Notes under the pieces: model-generated
What the model saw: only the letters and a program-made list of their open reading frames with translations
Database searches by the model: none
What the model was told of the DNA's origin: nothing
Shown here: positions 1-8,613 of the stretch, piece after piece
Layout: the number at the start of each line of letters is the position of its first letter
Position numbering within the stretch: position 1 is the stretch's first letter
Source of the DNA: Streptomyces zagrosensis
GTDB lineage: Bacteria > Actinomycetota > Actinomycetes > Streptomycetales > Streptomycetaceae
DNA: 64,000 nt
Assembly: GCF_014203645.1 (NCBI RefSeq)
Contig: NZ_JACHJL010000001.1
Span: 310,001-374,000, forward strand
Reading direction: 5' to 3'
Position numbers and translations under genes: made by a program

Positions 1-1286
1 CATAGGACGACCCAACTACCGCCGTCATCCCCGCGGCCCCGGCCCTCCTCCGTCGCTCGGCCGGCGGTGGGCCGATGGGTCTCCCGATCCGGCGAGTAGC
101 CGCCGGCCGGCCCCTGGTCGCCACCCGGCCCGCAGCCGTCACTCCACCCCGGCCGACCCCCCGCGGCGCAGTCCGTTGTCCCGCCAGAGCCGGCCGACGC
201 GCCGGGGCCCGTTGCAAAGCTGGCCCCCGCACCACAGCCCGCCCCTGGGCCACGACCCGCATCGACAGGTCGCACCGGCGCCAGGCGGAACGCCACCGCG
301 CAGTTCTCCGGCGTCAGCGTCTGGCCCGGTTGGGCCGCGAACGGCGTCAACGTCACCGCCGATGGCACCGCGGCGCCGCGGTGCGGGCCGTCCGGGGACG
401 GGTCGAGGCAGTCGGGGAACCGCACCGGGCGCGCGCTGCCGAGCACGCCCCAGCCGAGCCGGTCCCGGCCGGGCGCGTTGGATCGTACGAGCAACAGACC
501 GCTGTCCGGGTCGGCGAGCAGGAGGCGGTCATCGCTGTCCTCGGTGATCTGGAGCAGCGGACTGATTTCGCCGCCTCGCCGCAGGTCCACGACGACGGTC
601 TTGACCCGGCCCGCCAACTCGCGGTCCAGGGCCAAAAGTCGCCCCTCACGGTCGAGCCAGCTTCCCGCGGAACACTGCCCCGGCACCTCCGCGATGTGCT
701 CGGGCCCGAGCGAGCCGCCGTGCACCAACCAAATGTGGGTGGACTGTTCGCCCCGTGCGAGCGCGTACGCCAGGACGCCGCACGGCGCCGGCGGCAGCAG
801 GGACAGCGTGTCGCACTCGATGAACCCGAGCGGTAGTTCGCCGGTACCGGGGCCCGTGGGGTACAGCAGCGAGAGCGCGTGCCGTTCGGCGACGCGGCGC
901 CGGATCAGCACCCGCCCGTCCGCCAGCGGCAGCACCTCGCTGTCCGGCTCCTCCGGCTGGTGGGTGGGCAGCGGCACGGCGTACGGCTCGGGCCCGTCCA
1001 GCGTCCAGCGCTCCGGGAACCGTTCGCCGGTCGTACGGCAGACCGCGAGCCTGGCGGCGTACGAGCCGTCCGCGGTGAGGGTGAGGGGAGCCCCGTCAGT
1101 CCGGCCCCGGTGCGCGGCGGTACCTCCGGGGCCTCCGGGGCCCCCGGGCTCGCGCCCGGCCGCGCCCTGTGGGGCGTCGGGGGCAGGGCCTGGAGCGGCG
1201 CCAAGGGTGGCAGGGCGCGCGTCGCGATCAATGTGGTGGGTGTCGCGATCAGTCTGGGGAGCGGTCTCGATGGCACAGGCCGTCAT
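1..1286 (-). CDS. Hypothetical protein, 5' part only (runs off the left edge)
   Basis: An open minus-strand frame starts at an ATG at 1286 and stays open to base 1, so at least 428 codons are present and the C-terminus lies outside the window. A strong ribosome site GGAGGTGA sits 7 nt before the ATG. The first 60 residues are Gly/Pro/Ala-rich. Next comes a segment with strand-like repeats (ADGSYAARLAVCRTTGERF, then LPLADGRVLIRRRVAER) that resembles a beta-propeller or WD-like fold. A low-complexity Gly-rich stretch fills the part nearest the edge. Codon third-position GC is strong, supporting coding. I do not recognise a family and assign no function. It is divergent from the Nif3 gene. Confidence 0.7.
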   Translation of the reverse strand, partial: MTACAIETAPQTDRDTHHIDRDARPATLGAAPGPAPDAPQGAAGREPGGPGGPGGTAAHRGRTDGAPLTLTADGSYAARLAVCRTTGERFPERWTLDGPEPYAVPLPTHQPEEPDSEVLPLADGRVLIRRRVAERHALSLLYPTGPGTGELPLGFIECDTLSLLPPAPCGVLAYALARGEQSTHIWLVHGGSLGPEHIAEVPGQCSAGSWLDREGRLLALDRELAGRVKTVVVDLRRGGEISPLLQITEDSDDRLLLADPDSGLLLVRSNAPGRDRLGWGVLGSARPVRFPDCLDPSPDGPHRGAAVPSAVTLTPFAAQPGQTLTPENCAVAFRLAPVRPVDAGRGPGAGCGAGASFATGPGASAGSGGTTDCAAGGRPGWSDGCGPGGDQGPAGGYSPDRETHRPTAGRATEEGRGRGDDGGSWVVL

Positions 1287-1557
1287 GGAACGGTCACCTC
1301 CGGCGCCTGAACGTACTTTTCCCGACCGGGGTGCGAACGGGGAGAGGTGCGGCACTTCACGCGAAAGGGTGGCTATCGCCCGGTTTCCCGGCACGCGCGC
1401 CGTTGGCTGTGCTTACTAGGTGGCGGTTCGGCGTCGGAGCGGTGTCGCAGCGGTGTGATGACCTTGGGGTAGCGCGGCGGCTACGGTGCGCCGGCGGCGG
1501 GAGGCGGTGCCCCAGCTCCGGGGCGTTCGGGGGCGGTGGGCAGGTAACCTCTGACCC

Positions 1558-2421
1558 GTGCCCGCACTCGCTGAAGTTCTCACCGCGCTCGACGCTCTGT
1601 GGCCCCCGGAGCGGGCCGAGGAATGGGACGCCGTCGGCACGGTCTGCGGAGATCCTGACCGGCCCGTTACGCGCGTCCTGTTCGCCGTCGATCCCGTACT
1701 GGACATCGCCGATGAGGCGGTGCGGCTCGACGCCGACCTGCTCATCACGCACCACCCGCTCTACCTACGGGGCACGACGACCGTCGCGGCCTCGACCTCC
1801 AAGGGCCGTGTGGTGCACACACTGATCAAGCACGACATCGCGCTGCACGTGGCGCACACCAACGCGGACCGCGCCGACCCAGGCGTCTCCGACGCGCTCG
1901 CCGGAGCCCTTGACCTGCGCGTCACCGCCCCGCTCGTACCCGACCCGAGCGACCCGGCGGGCCGCCGGGGCCTTGGCCGGATCTGCGAGTTGGACGCGCC
2001 GCTGAGCCTGGCCGCGTTCGGCGAGCGGGTCGCGGAGCGCCTGCCGCGCACCGCGCAGGGCGTGCGCATCGCCGGAGACCCGGAGCGCACGATCCGTACG
2101 GTTGCCGTCTGCGGTGGCTCGGGCGACGGCCTCTTCGACGCCGTCCGAGCGGCCGGCGTCGATGCCTACGTCACCGCCGACCTGCGCCACCACCCGGCCT
2201 CCGAGGCCAGGGAGCGTAGGGAGCCCACAGCCTCCGGCCAGCTCGCCCTCGTCGATGCCGCGCACTGGGCCACCGAGTGGCCCTGGACCGAGCAGGCCGC
2301 GGCCCAGCTCGATGAGATCTCCGACCGGAACGGCTGGGGCCTGCGCACCCATATTTCGCGTACGGTCACCGACCCATGGACCGCGCACGCGCCCTCACCT
2401 GCCCCAGCCCGCACTCTTTAG
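1558..2421 (+). CDS. Nif3/YbgI-like dinuclear metal-centre hexameric protein
   Basis: A 287-residue protein of the Nif3-like (DUF34, GTP cyclohydrolase I type 2-like) family, whose cellular role is not settled. Motifs that carry the metal ligands are visible: ITHHPLY near residue 65, HVAHTNAD near 100, DLRHH near 207 and DAAHWATEWPW near 238. Length is close to the short form of the family. The start is a GTG with only a weak upstream ribosome site. It heads a tight block with a zinc-ribbon protein and an RNase H/phosphatase, a grouping seen in many actinobacteria. The family name is secure from motifs; the biochemical activity is unknown. Confidence 0.9.
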   Translation: MPALAEVLTALDALWPPERAEEWDAVGTVCGDPDRPVTRVLFAVDPVLDIADEAVRLDADLLITHHPLYLRGTTTVAASTSKGRVVHTLIKHDIALHVAHTNADRADPGVSDALAGALDLRVTAPLVPDPSDPAGRRGLGRICELDAPLSLAAFGERVAERLPRTAQGVRIAGDPERTIRTVAVCGGSGDGLFDAVRAAGVDAYVTADLRHHPASEARERREPTASGQLALVDAAHWATEWPWTEQAAAQLDEISDRNGWGLRTHISRTVTDPWTAHAPSPAPARTL

Positions 2422-2475
2422 CCCTCAAGCTGTCCTTAGCCCTCTCAAGCCCTCTTAGCCTTCTGGAGCCCCGAA

Positions 2476-3219
2476 CTGAACGCCGCGCCCGCTGACCAAA
2501 TCCGCCTTCTCGACGTCCAGGCGCTCGACGTACGGCTCTCCCAGCTCTCCCACAAGCGGGAGAACCTGCCCGAGCTCGACGAGATCGACATCCTGGACGC
2601 CGACCTGACGCAGCTTCGCGACCTGCTCGTGGCCGCGCAAACTGAGGACAGCGACACCGCCCGCGAGCAGATCAAGGCGGAGCAGGACGTCGATCAGGTC
2701 CGCCAGCGAGCTGCCCGCGACCAAAAGCGCCTGGACTCCGGCGCCACCACCTCGCCCAAGGACCTGGAGAACCTTCAGCACGAGATCGTCTCGCTCGCCA
2801 AGCGGCAAGGCGCCCTGGAGGACGTCGTCCTGGAGATCATGGAGCGGCGTGAGTCCGCGCAGGAGCGTGCTGCCGAACTCACCGAGCGCGTCGCCTCCGT
2901 CGAGGCCAAGATCGCCGATGCCAGCACGCGCCGCGACGCTGCCGCCGAGACCATCGAGGCCGAGATGGCGACGGCTACCAAGGAGCGCGAGATCGTCGCC
3001 GGTTCCGTACCGGCCGACCTGCTGAAGTTGTACGAGAAGCTGCGCGCCCAGCAGGGCGGCGTCGGAGCGGCCCGGCTCTTCCAGCGCCACTGCGAAGGCT
3101 GTCGCCTGGAGCTCAACATCACCGAGGTCAACGAGATCAAGGCCGCGGCCCCTGACGAGGTGCTGCGGTGCGAGAACTGCCGCCGCATCCTGATCCGTAC
3201 GCCCGAGTCGGGTCTCTGA
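2476..3219 (+). CDS. C4-type zinc ribbon coiled-coil protein (CTG start proposed)
   Basis: A 247-residue protein with a long charged coiled coil (about residues 5-190) and a C-terminal zinc ribbon with Cys pairs CEGC and CENC near residues 205-240. The family is common in actinobacteria and resembles the CT398/FlgZ-like coiled-coil zinc ribbon group; its role is unknown. The first ATG/GTG in frame is a GTG at 2629, inside the coiled coil, which would cut about 50 conserved-looking residues. A CTG at 2476 has a GGAG at 2465-2468, 7 nt upstream, and opens with LNAAPADQIRLLDVQALD, so I choose it. An in-frame stop at 2437 bounds the frame. It ends 6 nt before the next gene, suggesting coupling. 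Confidence 0.85.
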   Translation: MNAAPADQIRLLDVQALDVRLSQLSHKRENLPELDEIDILDADLTQLRDLLVAAQTEDSDTAREQIKAEQDVDQVRQRAARDQKRLDSGATTSPKDLENLQHEIVSLAKRQGALEDVVLEIMERRESAQERAAELTERVASVEAKIADASTRRDAAAETIEAEMATATKEREIVAGSVPADLLKLYEKLRAQQGGVGAARLFQRHCEGCRLELNITEVNEIKAAAPDEVLRCENCRRILIRTPESGL

Positions 3220-3225
3220 GTTCAC

Positions 3226-4425
3226 ATGGCGAACCACTTTGTCGTCGAGGCGGACGGCGGGTCTCGGGGCAACCCGGGGCCCGCGGGTTACGGGGCCGTG
3301 GTGTTCGACCAGGCGACCGGCGACGTCCTGGCCGAGGCGGCAGAGTCCATCGGGACGGCCACCAACAACGTGGCCGAGTACAAGGGGTTGATCGCCGGGC
3401 TGCGTGCCGCGTACGCGCTCGACCCCACGGCACAGGTCCGGGTCCGCATGGACTCCAAGCTCGTTGTCGAGCAGATGTCGGGCCGTTGGAAGATCAAGCA
3501 TCCGGACATGCGCCCGCTCGCGACCCAGGCACAGGCCATCTTTCCGGCCGGCCAGGTGACGTACGCGTGGATTCCGCGGGAGCAGAACAAGCACGCCGAC
3601 CGGCTCGCCAACGAGGCGATGGACGCGGGCAGCCGGGGCGAGCAGTGGCAGCCGGCACACTCCACGGCGGCTTTGGACTCGACTGGTGCCGCATGGGCGC
3701 CCGGTGCGGCCACTCCTGAATCCGGTGCGGTCACTCCCGCTGCCGGCGCCACCGCGCGGCCCGTCCTGCCGGCGATGGGCTGGGCGGCCTCAGCGGACCT
3801 GGCCCCGCCGACCACCTTTGTGCTGCTCCGACACGGCGAGACCGCGCTCACCCCGCAGAAGAGGTTCTCCGGCAGCACCGGGTCCGACCCGCAACTGTCG
3901 CCCGCCGGGCGCCGCCAGGCCGAGTACGCGGCGGCTGCGCTGGCCGCACGCGGCACCGTTCAGGCGATCGTCAGCTCCCCGCTGCGGCGCTGCCGCGAGA
4001 CGGCGGACGCGGTGGCGGCACGGCTCGGCCTTGAGGTGCAGATCGACGAGGGGCTGCGCGAGACGGACTTCGGCGCGTGGGAGGGGCTGACGTTCGCCGA
4101 GGTACGTGAGCGCTATCCGGCCGACCTCACGGCCTGGCTCGCCTCGACAAGGACCGCGCCTACCGGGGACGGCGAGAGCTTCGCGGCGGTGGCCCGCCGG
4201 GTGGCGCTCTCCCGGGACAAGCTCATCGCGCGCCACGCGGGCCAAACGGTGCTCCTCGTCACCCACGTCACCCCGATCAAGACCTTGGTCCGACTGGCCA
4301 TCGGGGCCCCGCCGGAGTCCCTGTTCCGCATGGAACTCTCGGCGGCGTCCCTCTCGGCGGTGGCCTACTTCGGCGACGGCAACGCGTCGCTGCGGCTGCT
4401 GAACGACACCTCGCACTTGCGGTAG
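3226..4425 (+). CDS. Bifunctional RNase H / histidine phosphatase
   Basis: A 399-residue fusion. Residues 1-140 form a type I RNase H domain with the acidic catalytic set ([11 protein letters not shown] near 6, AEYKGL near 47, RMDSKL near 69, HADRLANEA near 125). A Pro/Ala-rich linker (about 145-190) leads to a phosphoglycerate-mutase-like histidine phosphatase domain with LLRHGET near 205 and LLVTHVTP near 345. The architecture matches mycobacterial Rv2228c, in which the phosphatase half has alpha-ribazole (CobC-like) or acid phosphatase activity. It likely removes RNA from RNA:DNA hybrids; the substrate of the phosphatase half is not decided by sequence. It starts 6 nt after the zinc ribbon gene. 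Confidence 0.93.
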   Translation: MANHFVVEADGGSRGNPGPAGYGAVVFDQATGDVLAEAAESIGTATNNVAEYKGLIAGLRAAYALDPTAQVRVRMDSKLVVEQMSGRWKIKHPDMRPLATQAQAIFPAGQVTYAWIPREQNKHADRLANEAMDAGSRGEQWQPAHSTAALDSTGAAWAPGAATPESGAVTPAAGATARPVLPAMGWAASADLAPPTTFVLLRHGETALTPQKRFSGSTGSDPQLSPAGRRQAEYAAAALAARGTVQAIVSSPLRRCRETADAVAARLGLEVQIDEGLRETDFGAWEGLTFAEVRERYPADLTAWLASTRTAPTGDGESFAAVARRVALSRDKLIARHAGQTVLLVTHVTPIKTLVRLAIGAPPESLFRMELSAASLSAVAYFGDGNASLRLLNDTSHLR

Positions 4426-4491
4426 CCGCTGCGCGCCACCTCGCGTCCGTGGGTCGTACCTGCCATGCCTGCCTGATGCGCTCGCGCAGGC

Positions 4492-5235
4492 TTACGCGGT
4501 GTGCCCCAGCGCGGACGCCTCGCGCGCCAGGCTTTCGACGCGTGCCCAGTCCCGGGCACGGAGCGCATCCGTGGGGAGCATCCAACTGCCGCCCACACAG
4601 CCCACGTTCGGCAGCGCCAGATACGTCGGGGCCGAGGCGAGGCCGATGCCGCCCGTGGGGCAAAACCTCGCCTGGGGCAGCGGAGCGGACAGGGCGCGTA
4701 GATACGCTGCGCCGCCAGCCGCCTGCGCCGGGAAGAACTTCATCTCGCGTACCCCGCGGTCCAGTAGGCCCAGCACCTCCGACGCGGTGGACACGCCCGG
4801 CAGGAACGGCAGCCCCGAGCCCTGGAGGGCATCCAGCAGCCGCTCCGTCCACCCCGGGCTGACCAGGAACTGTGCCCCCGCCGCCTGCGCCGTCCGTACG
4901 TCATCGGGCGTCAGCACCGTGCCCGCGCCGACCACGGCGCCTGGCACTTCGGCGGCGATGGCCCGGATCGCGTCCGGCGCCACGGCCGTACGCAGCGTCA
5001 CCTCGATCGCGGGCAGGCCGCCCGCCACCAGGGCCCGCGCCAGCGGCACCGCATCCGCCGCGTCATCGATGACGACCACGGGGATGACGGGCGTGAGCCC
5101 CAGCACGGAGGGACGAGGAGACTGAGGGGAATCAGGGGTACCAGTGGCATGAGAGACACCAGAGGCACCAGAGACACCAGAGGAACCAGGGGAATCAGGA
5201 AAATGGGGAGCAGAGGAAGAAGCAGCACCAGTCAC
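4492..5235 (-). CDS. eda: 2-dehydro-3-deoxy-phosphogluconate (KDPG) aldolase
   Basis: A 247-residue class I aldolase of the KDPG/KHG family, which cleaves KDPG to pyruvate and glyceraldehyde-3-phosphate. Key segments are [11 protein letters not shown], the Glu region [22 protein letters not shown], the Schiff-base lysine in MKFFPA and the phosphate loop PTGGIG. The first 45 residues are a Ser/Gly/Pro-rich extension encoded by 9-nt-type repeats (plus strand 5100-5225) and absent from typical enzymes. The GTG at 5235 has GGAAG 8 nt upstream, and no better start exists downstream before the barrel. An array of GCAAC/GTTGC half-sites lies just upstream. No edd or gntK neighbour is present, so the pathway is not clear from context. 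Confidence 0.9.
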   Translation of the reverse strand: MTGAASSSAPHFPDSPGSSGVSGASGVSHATGTPDSPQSPRPSVLGLTPVIPVVVIDDAADAVPLARALVAGGLPAIEVTLRTAVAPDAIRAIAAEVPGAVVGAGTVLTPDDVRTAQAAGAQFLVSPGWTERLLDALQGSGLPFLPGVSTASEVLGLLDRGVREMKFFPAQAAGGAAYLRALSAPLPQARFCPTGGIGLASAPTYLALPNVGCVGGSWMLPTDALRARDWARVESLAREASALGHTA

Positions 5236-5265
5236 TCGACCATCTTCCGCCCACGCTCCATTATT

Positions 5266-5295
5266 CGCAACGATGGTTGCGTATGATGCAACGCG
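5266..5295 (-). promoter_or_regulatory. Half-site array upstream of eda (candidate operator)
   Basis: Alternating half-sites CGCAAC, GTTGCG and GCAACGCG occur within 30 bp, starting about 31 bp upstream of the eda GTG. The first pair makes a perfect 6-bp inverted repeat with a 4-nt gap. The region is locally AT-rich. Position and symmetry suggest a repressor site controlling eda; the regulator is unknown. Confidence 0.4.
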
Positions 5296-5310
5296 CTGGA
5301 TGAAGGGCCG

Positions 5311-6108
5311 TCAGAGCTCCGTCACCACTACATCCAGTGCCCACGCCGTGCCGTGGTGTGCCGGGGCCGCCGCCTCCACCGCGTAGCCCAGCTCGCGCAG
5401 CGCCTCGACCAGTTCCCTTGGCCCACGGGGTGCGGCCCCGGCCGTCAGCAGGTCGCGGACCATGCGGCCCTTCGTCGCCTTGTTGAAGTGGCTGACGATC
5501 GTCCGCTTCTCCACGCCGTTCACGATCTTTGACTGGAGCACGCGCACCGTCGCCGTGCGCTCCGCGACCTCGCCGCTCGGCTTCCACGCCGTCGCGTACG
5601 CCGCCGATCGCAGGTCAAGCACCAGGCCCCGGCCCGCGACCGCGGGCAGCGCCTCGCTCATGGGGCCGCGCCAGTACGCACCGAGCGCGCCGAGGCCGGG
5701 CAGCTTGACGCCCATCGAGCAGCGGTAGGAGGGGATGCGGTCGCCGATCCGAACAGCGCCCCACAGCCCCGAGAACACCAGCAAGGAGCGGGCCGCGCGG
5801 CGCCGTGCGGCCGAATCGAGGGTGGCCAGGTCGAGCGCGTCGTAGAGCACACCGGTATAGATCTGCCCGGCGGGCTTGGCCCCAGCGGTGCGCAGCTCGG
5901 CGTTCTTGGCGATCTCGCCACGCAATCCCTGGCTCAGCCCGAGGACCTCCGCGGCCTTCTCCTCGTCGCCCGCGCACAGCGACACCAGCTCATCCAGCAC
6001 CGCAGCCCGCGCCGCCCCGAGCTCCGGCAACGACAACGCGTCCAATTTCAGGGCGGCGCCGGACCCGCTGGGGGCCTTCCCCTCGGACGGCGGCAACAAC
6101 ACGAGCAC
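5311..6108 (-). CDS. yaaA: YaaA-family peroxide stress protein (DUF328)
   Basis: A 265-residue member of the YaaA/UPF0246 family, which in E. coli lowers free iron and oxidative DNA damage under peroxide. The N-terminus reads VLVLLPPSEGK, the family signature, followed by SGLWGA near residue 133 and a C-terminal FNKATKGRMVRDLL motif. The frame extends upstream to 6297, but the GTG at 6108 has AGGAG 7 nt away and places the signature at the very N-terminus, so the longer version is not used. It lies 75 bp upstream of eda on the same strand, with eda's own candidate operator between them. Confidence 0.9.
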   Translation of the reverse strand: MLVLLPPSEGKAPSGSGAALKLDALSLPELGAARAAVLDELVSLCAGDEEKAAEVLGLSQGLRGEIAKNAELRTAGAKPAGQIYTGVLYDALDLATLDSAARRRAARSLLVFSGLWGAVRIGDRIPSYRCSMGVKLPGLGALGAYWRGPMSEALPAVAGRGLVLDLRSAAYATAWKPSGEVAERTATVRVLQSKIVNGVEKRTIVSHFNKATKGRMVRDLLTAGAAPRGPRELVEALRELGYAVEAAAPAHHGTAWALDVVVTEL

Positions 6109-6380
6109 GGTGGTTCTCCTCACCCGGACGGCGACACGGTGGAACGACATACGACGACGTGGGCCAGCGGTATCGGCCGCGGGCGCCTCGCCACGCTGCG
6201 CGGTACGAGCGGGAGGGCCCGGGCCGCTGACCCTACGAGCACCAGCCCTCACGGGCGCTGGCACCTGTGGGCGCCGGCATGTCGTGGGGGCCTGCACCTG
6301 GCTCGCCGGGTCCGGGACGGCGACCGGTGGGCGGCCCCGCCGCAGCCTATGCCGGTGGCGGGGCCGCGTGAAAACCGTGC

Positions 6381-7640
6381 CTACCCGCGCCGCCGTCCCC
6401 AGCGCTCCCGTGCCCCGTACGACAGCGCCCCACCCGCCACTACAGCCGTTCCCGTCACGACCGCCGACAGTGGCAGGGCGAAGGCGAGGGTGGCGCAGCC
6501 GGCGAGGCCGATGACGGGGATGAGGCGGGGTGGGCGGGACTCCTCGGCGGTGAGGGTGAGTGCGCTGGCGTTGGCGATCGCGTAGTAGGCGAGCACGCCG
6601 AAGGAGGAGAAGCCGATGGCCCCGCGGAGATCTGCCACCGTCACCGCCACGGCTACCACGGCGCCGACCGCGATCTCCGCGCGGTAGGGGGCCGCCGTGC
6701 GCGCATGGACCGCTGTCAACAGCCCCGGCAGATGTCGGTCACGGGCCATGGCCAACGTGGTACGGGAGACGCCGAGGATCAGCGTGAGCAGCGCGCCGAG
6801 CGCGGCGAGCGCCGCGCCGACCCGTACGACGGGAACCAGCCACCCCGCGCCCGCCGCGCGCACCGTGTCGGCGAGCGGCGCGCTCGCGTCCGCCAGCCCG
6901 CCGGGCCCGAGCGTGGCCAAGGTGGCGGCCCCGACCGCCGCGTAGACGACGAGGACGATGCACAGGGCCAGGGGGATCGCCCGCGGGATGGTACGGGTCG
7001 GATCGCGTACCTCCTCGCCGAGCGTGGCGATTCTGGCGTACCCGGCGAACGCGAAGAACAGCAGGCCCGCCGCTTGCAACACCCCGCCGAACGTCACCTC
7101 AGTGGCGGTCTCGTCCGCCGCCCACGGTGCCCGGGCGTGCTCGCCGCTCCACGCGGCGACGCAGACCGCGGCAAGGACGGCGAGCACCGCCGCGACGATC
7201 ACCCAGGTGAGCCAGGCGGCCTTGCGTACCCCGAGGCAGTTGACCACGGTCAGGGTCACCACGGCGGCGACCGCCACCGTCCGCTCGTGGTCCGGCCATA
7301 CGTACGAGCCCACCACCAGGGCCATCGCCGCGCAGGACGCGGTCTTGCCGACCACAAAGCTCCAACCGGCCAGATGTCCCCAAAACGGGCCGAGGCGTTC
7401 TCGCCCGTAGACGTAGGTGCCGCCGGAGGCCGGATAGCGGGCGGCGAGCCGCGCCGATGAGGTGGCGTTGCAGTACGCCACGACCGCGGCCAGACCGAGG
7501 GCGAGCAGCAGACCGGAGCCGGCGGCGTCGGCGGCGGGCGCGAACGCGGCGAACACCCCGGCGCCGATCATGGCCCCGAGCCCGGTCATGACCGCGTCGA
7601 AGGTGCCGAGTTCGCGGCGTAGCCCCGCCTCAATTCGCAT
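6381..7640 (-). CDS. APC-family amino acid permease
   Basis: A 419-residue membrane protein with about 12 hydrophobic segments. The first helix carries the APC signature GAMIGAGVFAAF (about residues 21-32) with the unwound glycine motif, followed by SGGTYVYGRERLGP near 68, the usual substrate/ion region. This points to a proton-coupled amino acid or polyamine importer in the cytoplasmic membrane; the substrate cannot be read. The frame opens at 7790, but residues upstream of the ATG at 7640 are Pro/Gly/Arg-rich and overlap no transporter features, and the 5' end of rnpB begins only 152 bp away on the other strand. No strong ribosome site is seen. Confidence 0.88.
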   Translation of the reverse strand: MRIEAGLRRELGTFDAVMTGLGAMIGAGVFAAFAPAADAAGSGLLLALGLAAVVAYCNATSSARLAARYPASGGTYVYGRERLGPFWGHLAGWSFVVGKTASCAAMALVVGSYVWPDHERTVAVAAVVTLTVVNCLGVRKAAWLTWVIVAAVLAVLAAVCVAAWSGEHARAPWAADETATEVTFGGVLQAAGLLFFAFAGYARIATLGEEVRDPTRTIPRAIPLALCIVLVVYAAVGAATLATLGPGGLADASAPLADTVRAAGAGWLVPVVRVGAALAALGALLTLILGVSRTTLAMARDRHLPGLLTAVHARTAAPYRAEIAVGAVVAVAVTVADLRGAIGFSSFGVLAYYAIANASALTLTAEESRPPRLIPVIGLAGCATLAFALPLSAVVTGTAVVAGGALSYGARERWGRRRG

Positions 7641-7792
7641 GCGGCCGATTCTGTCGCCCACGGCGGCCGGGCGCCATGGGCTGTGGGCCTGACCACCTCG
7701 CCTCCCACTGCCCGGGCGGCGGGCGCCGGCCGGGCCTGCGCCCCCACCAGCGCCGAGAGCGCCTCGGTCGGCGGGTAGCATGGTGCGCACGA

Positions 7793-8222
7793 CGGACGAG
7801 TCGGCTGGGCGGTCGCGTCGGGCTCTGCCGAGTTCTGCGGAATTCGGAAGATGCCCGCCGAGGAACGTCCGGGCTCCATACGGCAGGGTGGTGGGTAACG
7901 CCCACCCGGGGTGACCCGCGGGACAGTGCCACAGAAAACAGACCGCCGAAAGCCGTCAGGTTTTCGGTAAGGGTGAAACGGTGGTGTAAGAGACCACCAG
8001 CGTCCGAGGTGACTCGGATGGCTCGGTAAACCCCACCCGGAGCAAGGTCAAAAGGAGCCGCTAATAAGTGGCTCTGCGCGAACGGTTGAGGGCTGCCAGC
8101 CCGAGTTCGCGGGTAGACCGCACGAGGCTGTCGGCAACGGCAGCCCTAGATGGATGGCCGCCTCCCCTTGGGCCGTAAGGCACTGGGGTGACAGAACCCG
8201 GCGTATATGGCCGACTCGTCCG
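7793..8222 (+). ncRNA. rnpB: RNase P RNA (M1-type, class A)
   Basis: The RNA component of RNase P, which trims tRNA 5' leaders. Universally conserved blocks are present in order: AGGAACGTCCGGGCTCC at 7861, AGGGTGAAACGGTG near 7972, GGTAAACCCCACCCGGAGC near 8026-8044, GCCCTAGATGGATGGCCGCC near 8143-8162, and ACAGAACCCGGCGTAT at 8191. The ends pair perfectly: bases 7793-7805 are complementary to 8210-8222, forming helix P1. The length of about 430 nt fits high-GC actinobacterial class A RNAs. No protein is encoded here; several short open frames across it are chance. The exact ends are set by the P1 helix and may be off by a few bases. Confidence 0.95.
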
Positions 8223-8227
8223 TCGTA

Positions 8228-8503
8228 TTACGCCACCCCCGAGCAGCGCGGGGATCTTCCCCACGCCGCGCCCGTGACGACGTCGGGGACCTCGCCGCGG
8301 GGTACTTTCTCGCCGAGATCCTTGCGTCGCGCTCCGAGCACGACGATTGCCCCCTCGGAAGCGATGCGTTCCGCGACCGCTCTGCCGATATCCGAGTTTC
8401 CTCCGGTGATGACGATGACCTTGGATTCCAGTCGCGTTGACCTTGCTGTTATTGCCTTCCTCGTACTGTGGCACCCGAATTCGGTGGGTGAATTCCGGGT
8501 CAT
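8228..8503 (-). pseudogene. Short-chain dehydrogenase N-terminal remnant
   Basis: A 91-codon frame whose middle part is unmistakably the first Rossmann unit of an SDR: LESKVIVITGGNSDIGRAVA followed by RIASEGAIVVLGARRKDL. The glycine motif TGGNSDIG is intact. After about residue 67 the protein loses any SDR likeness and stops, so the catalytic YxxxK region and all C-terminal parts (about 180 residues) are missing. Upstream of the homology, 24 residues look unrelated to an SDR start. The stop lies 6 bp from the 3' end of rnpB, which is convergent. It is probably a non-functional fragment left by a deletion or by element loss beside rnpB. Confidence 0.75.
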
Positions 8504-8613
8504 GAGGAAAGCTTGCTGAGTGGCTCGTCAACGTGCTGGCGGGAAATGGTCATCGCCATGTCGGCCCGGCCTGGCCCGGCCAAGGCGGAGCAGAGCGGGC
8601 GGGCGCGGGTCGG

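Noticed and set aside
7676..8029. Short open frames over 7630-8460 on both strands
   Set aside because: They lie on the RNase P RNA gene, whose conserved blocks and paired ends explain the sequence.
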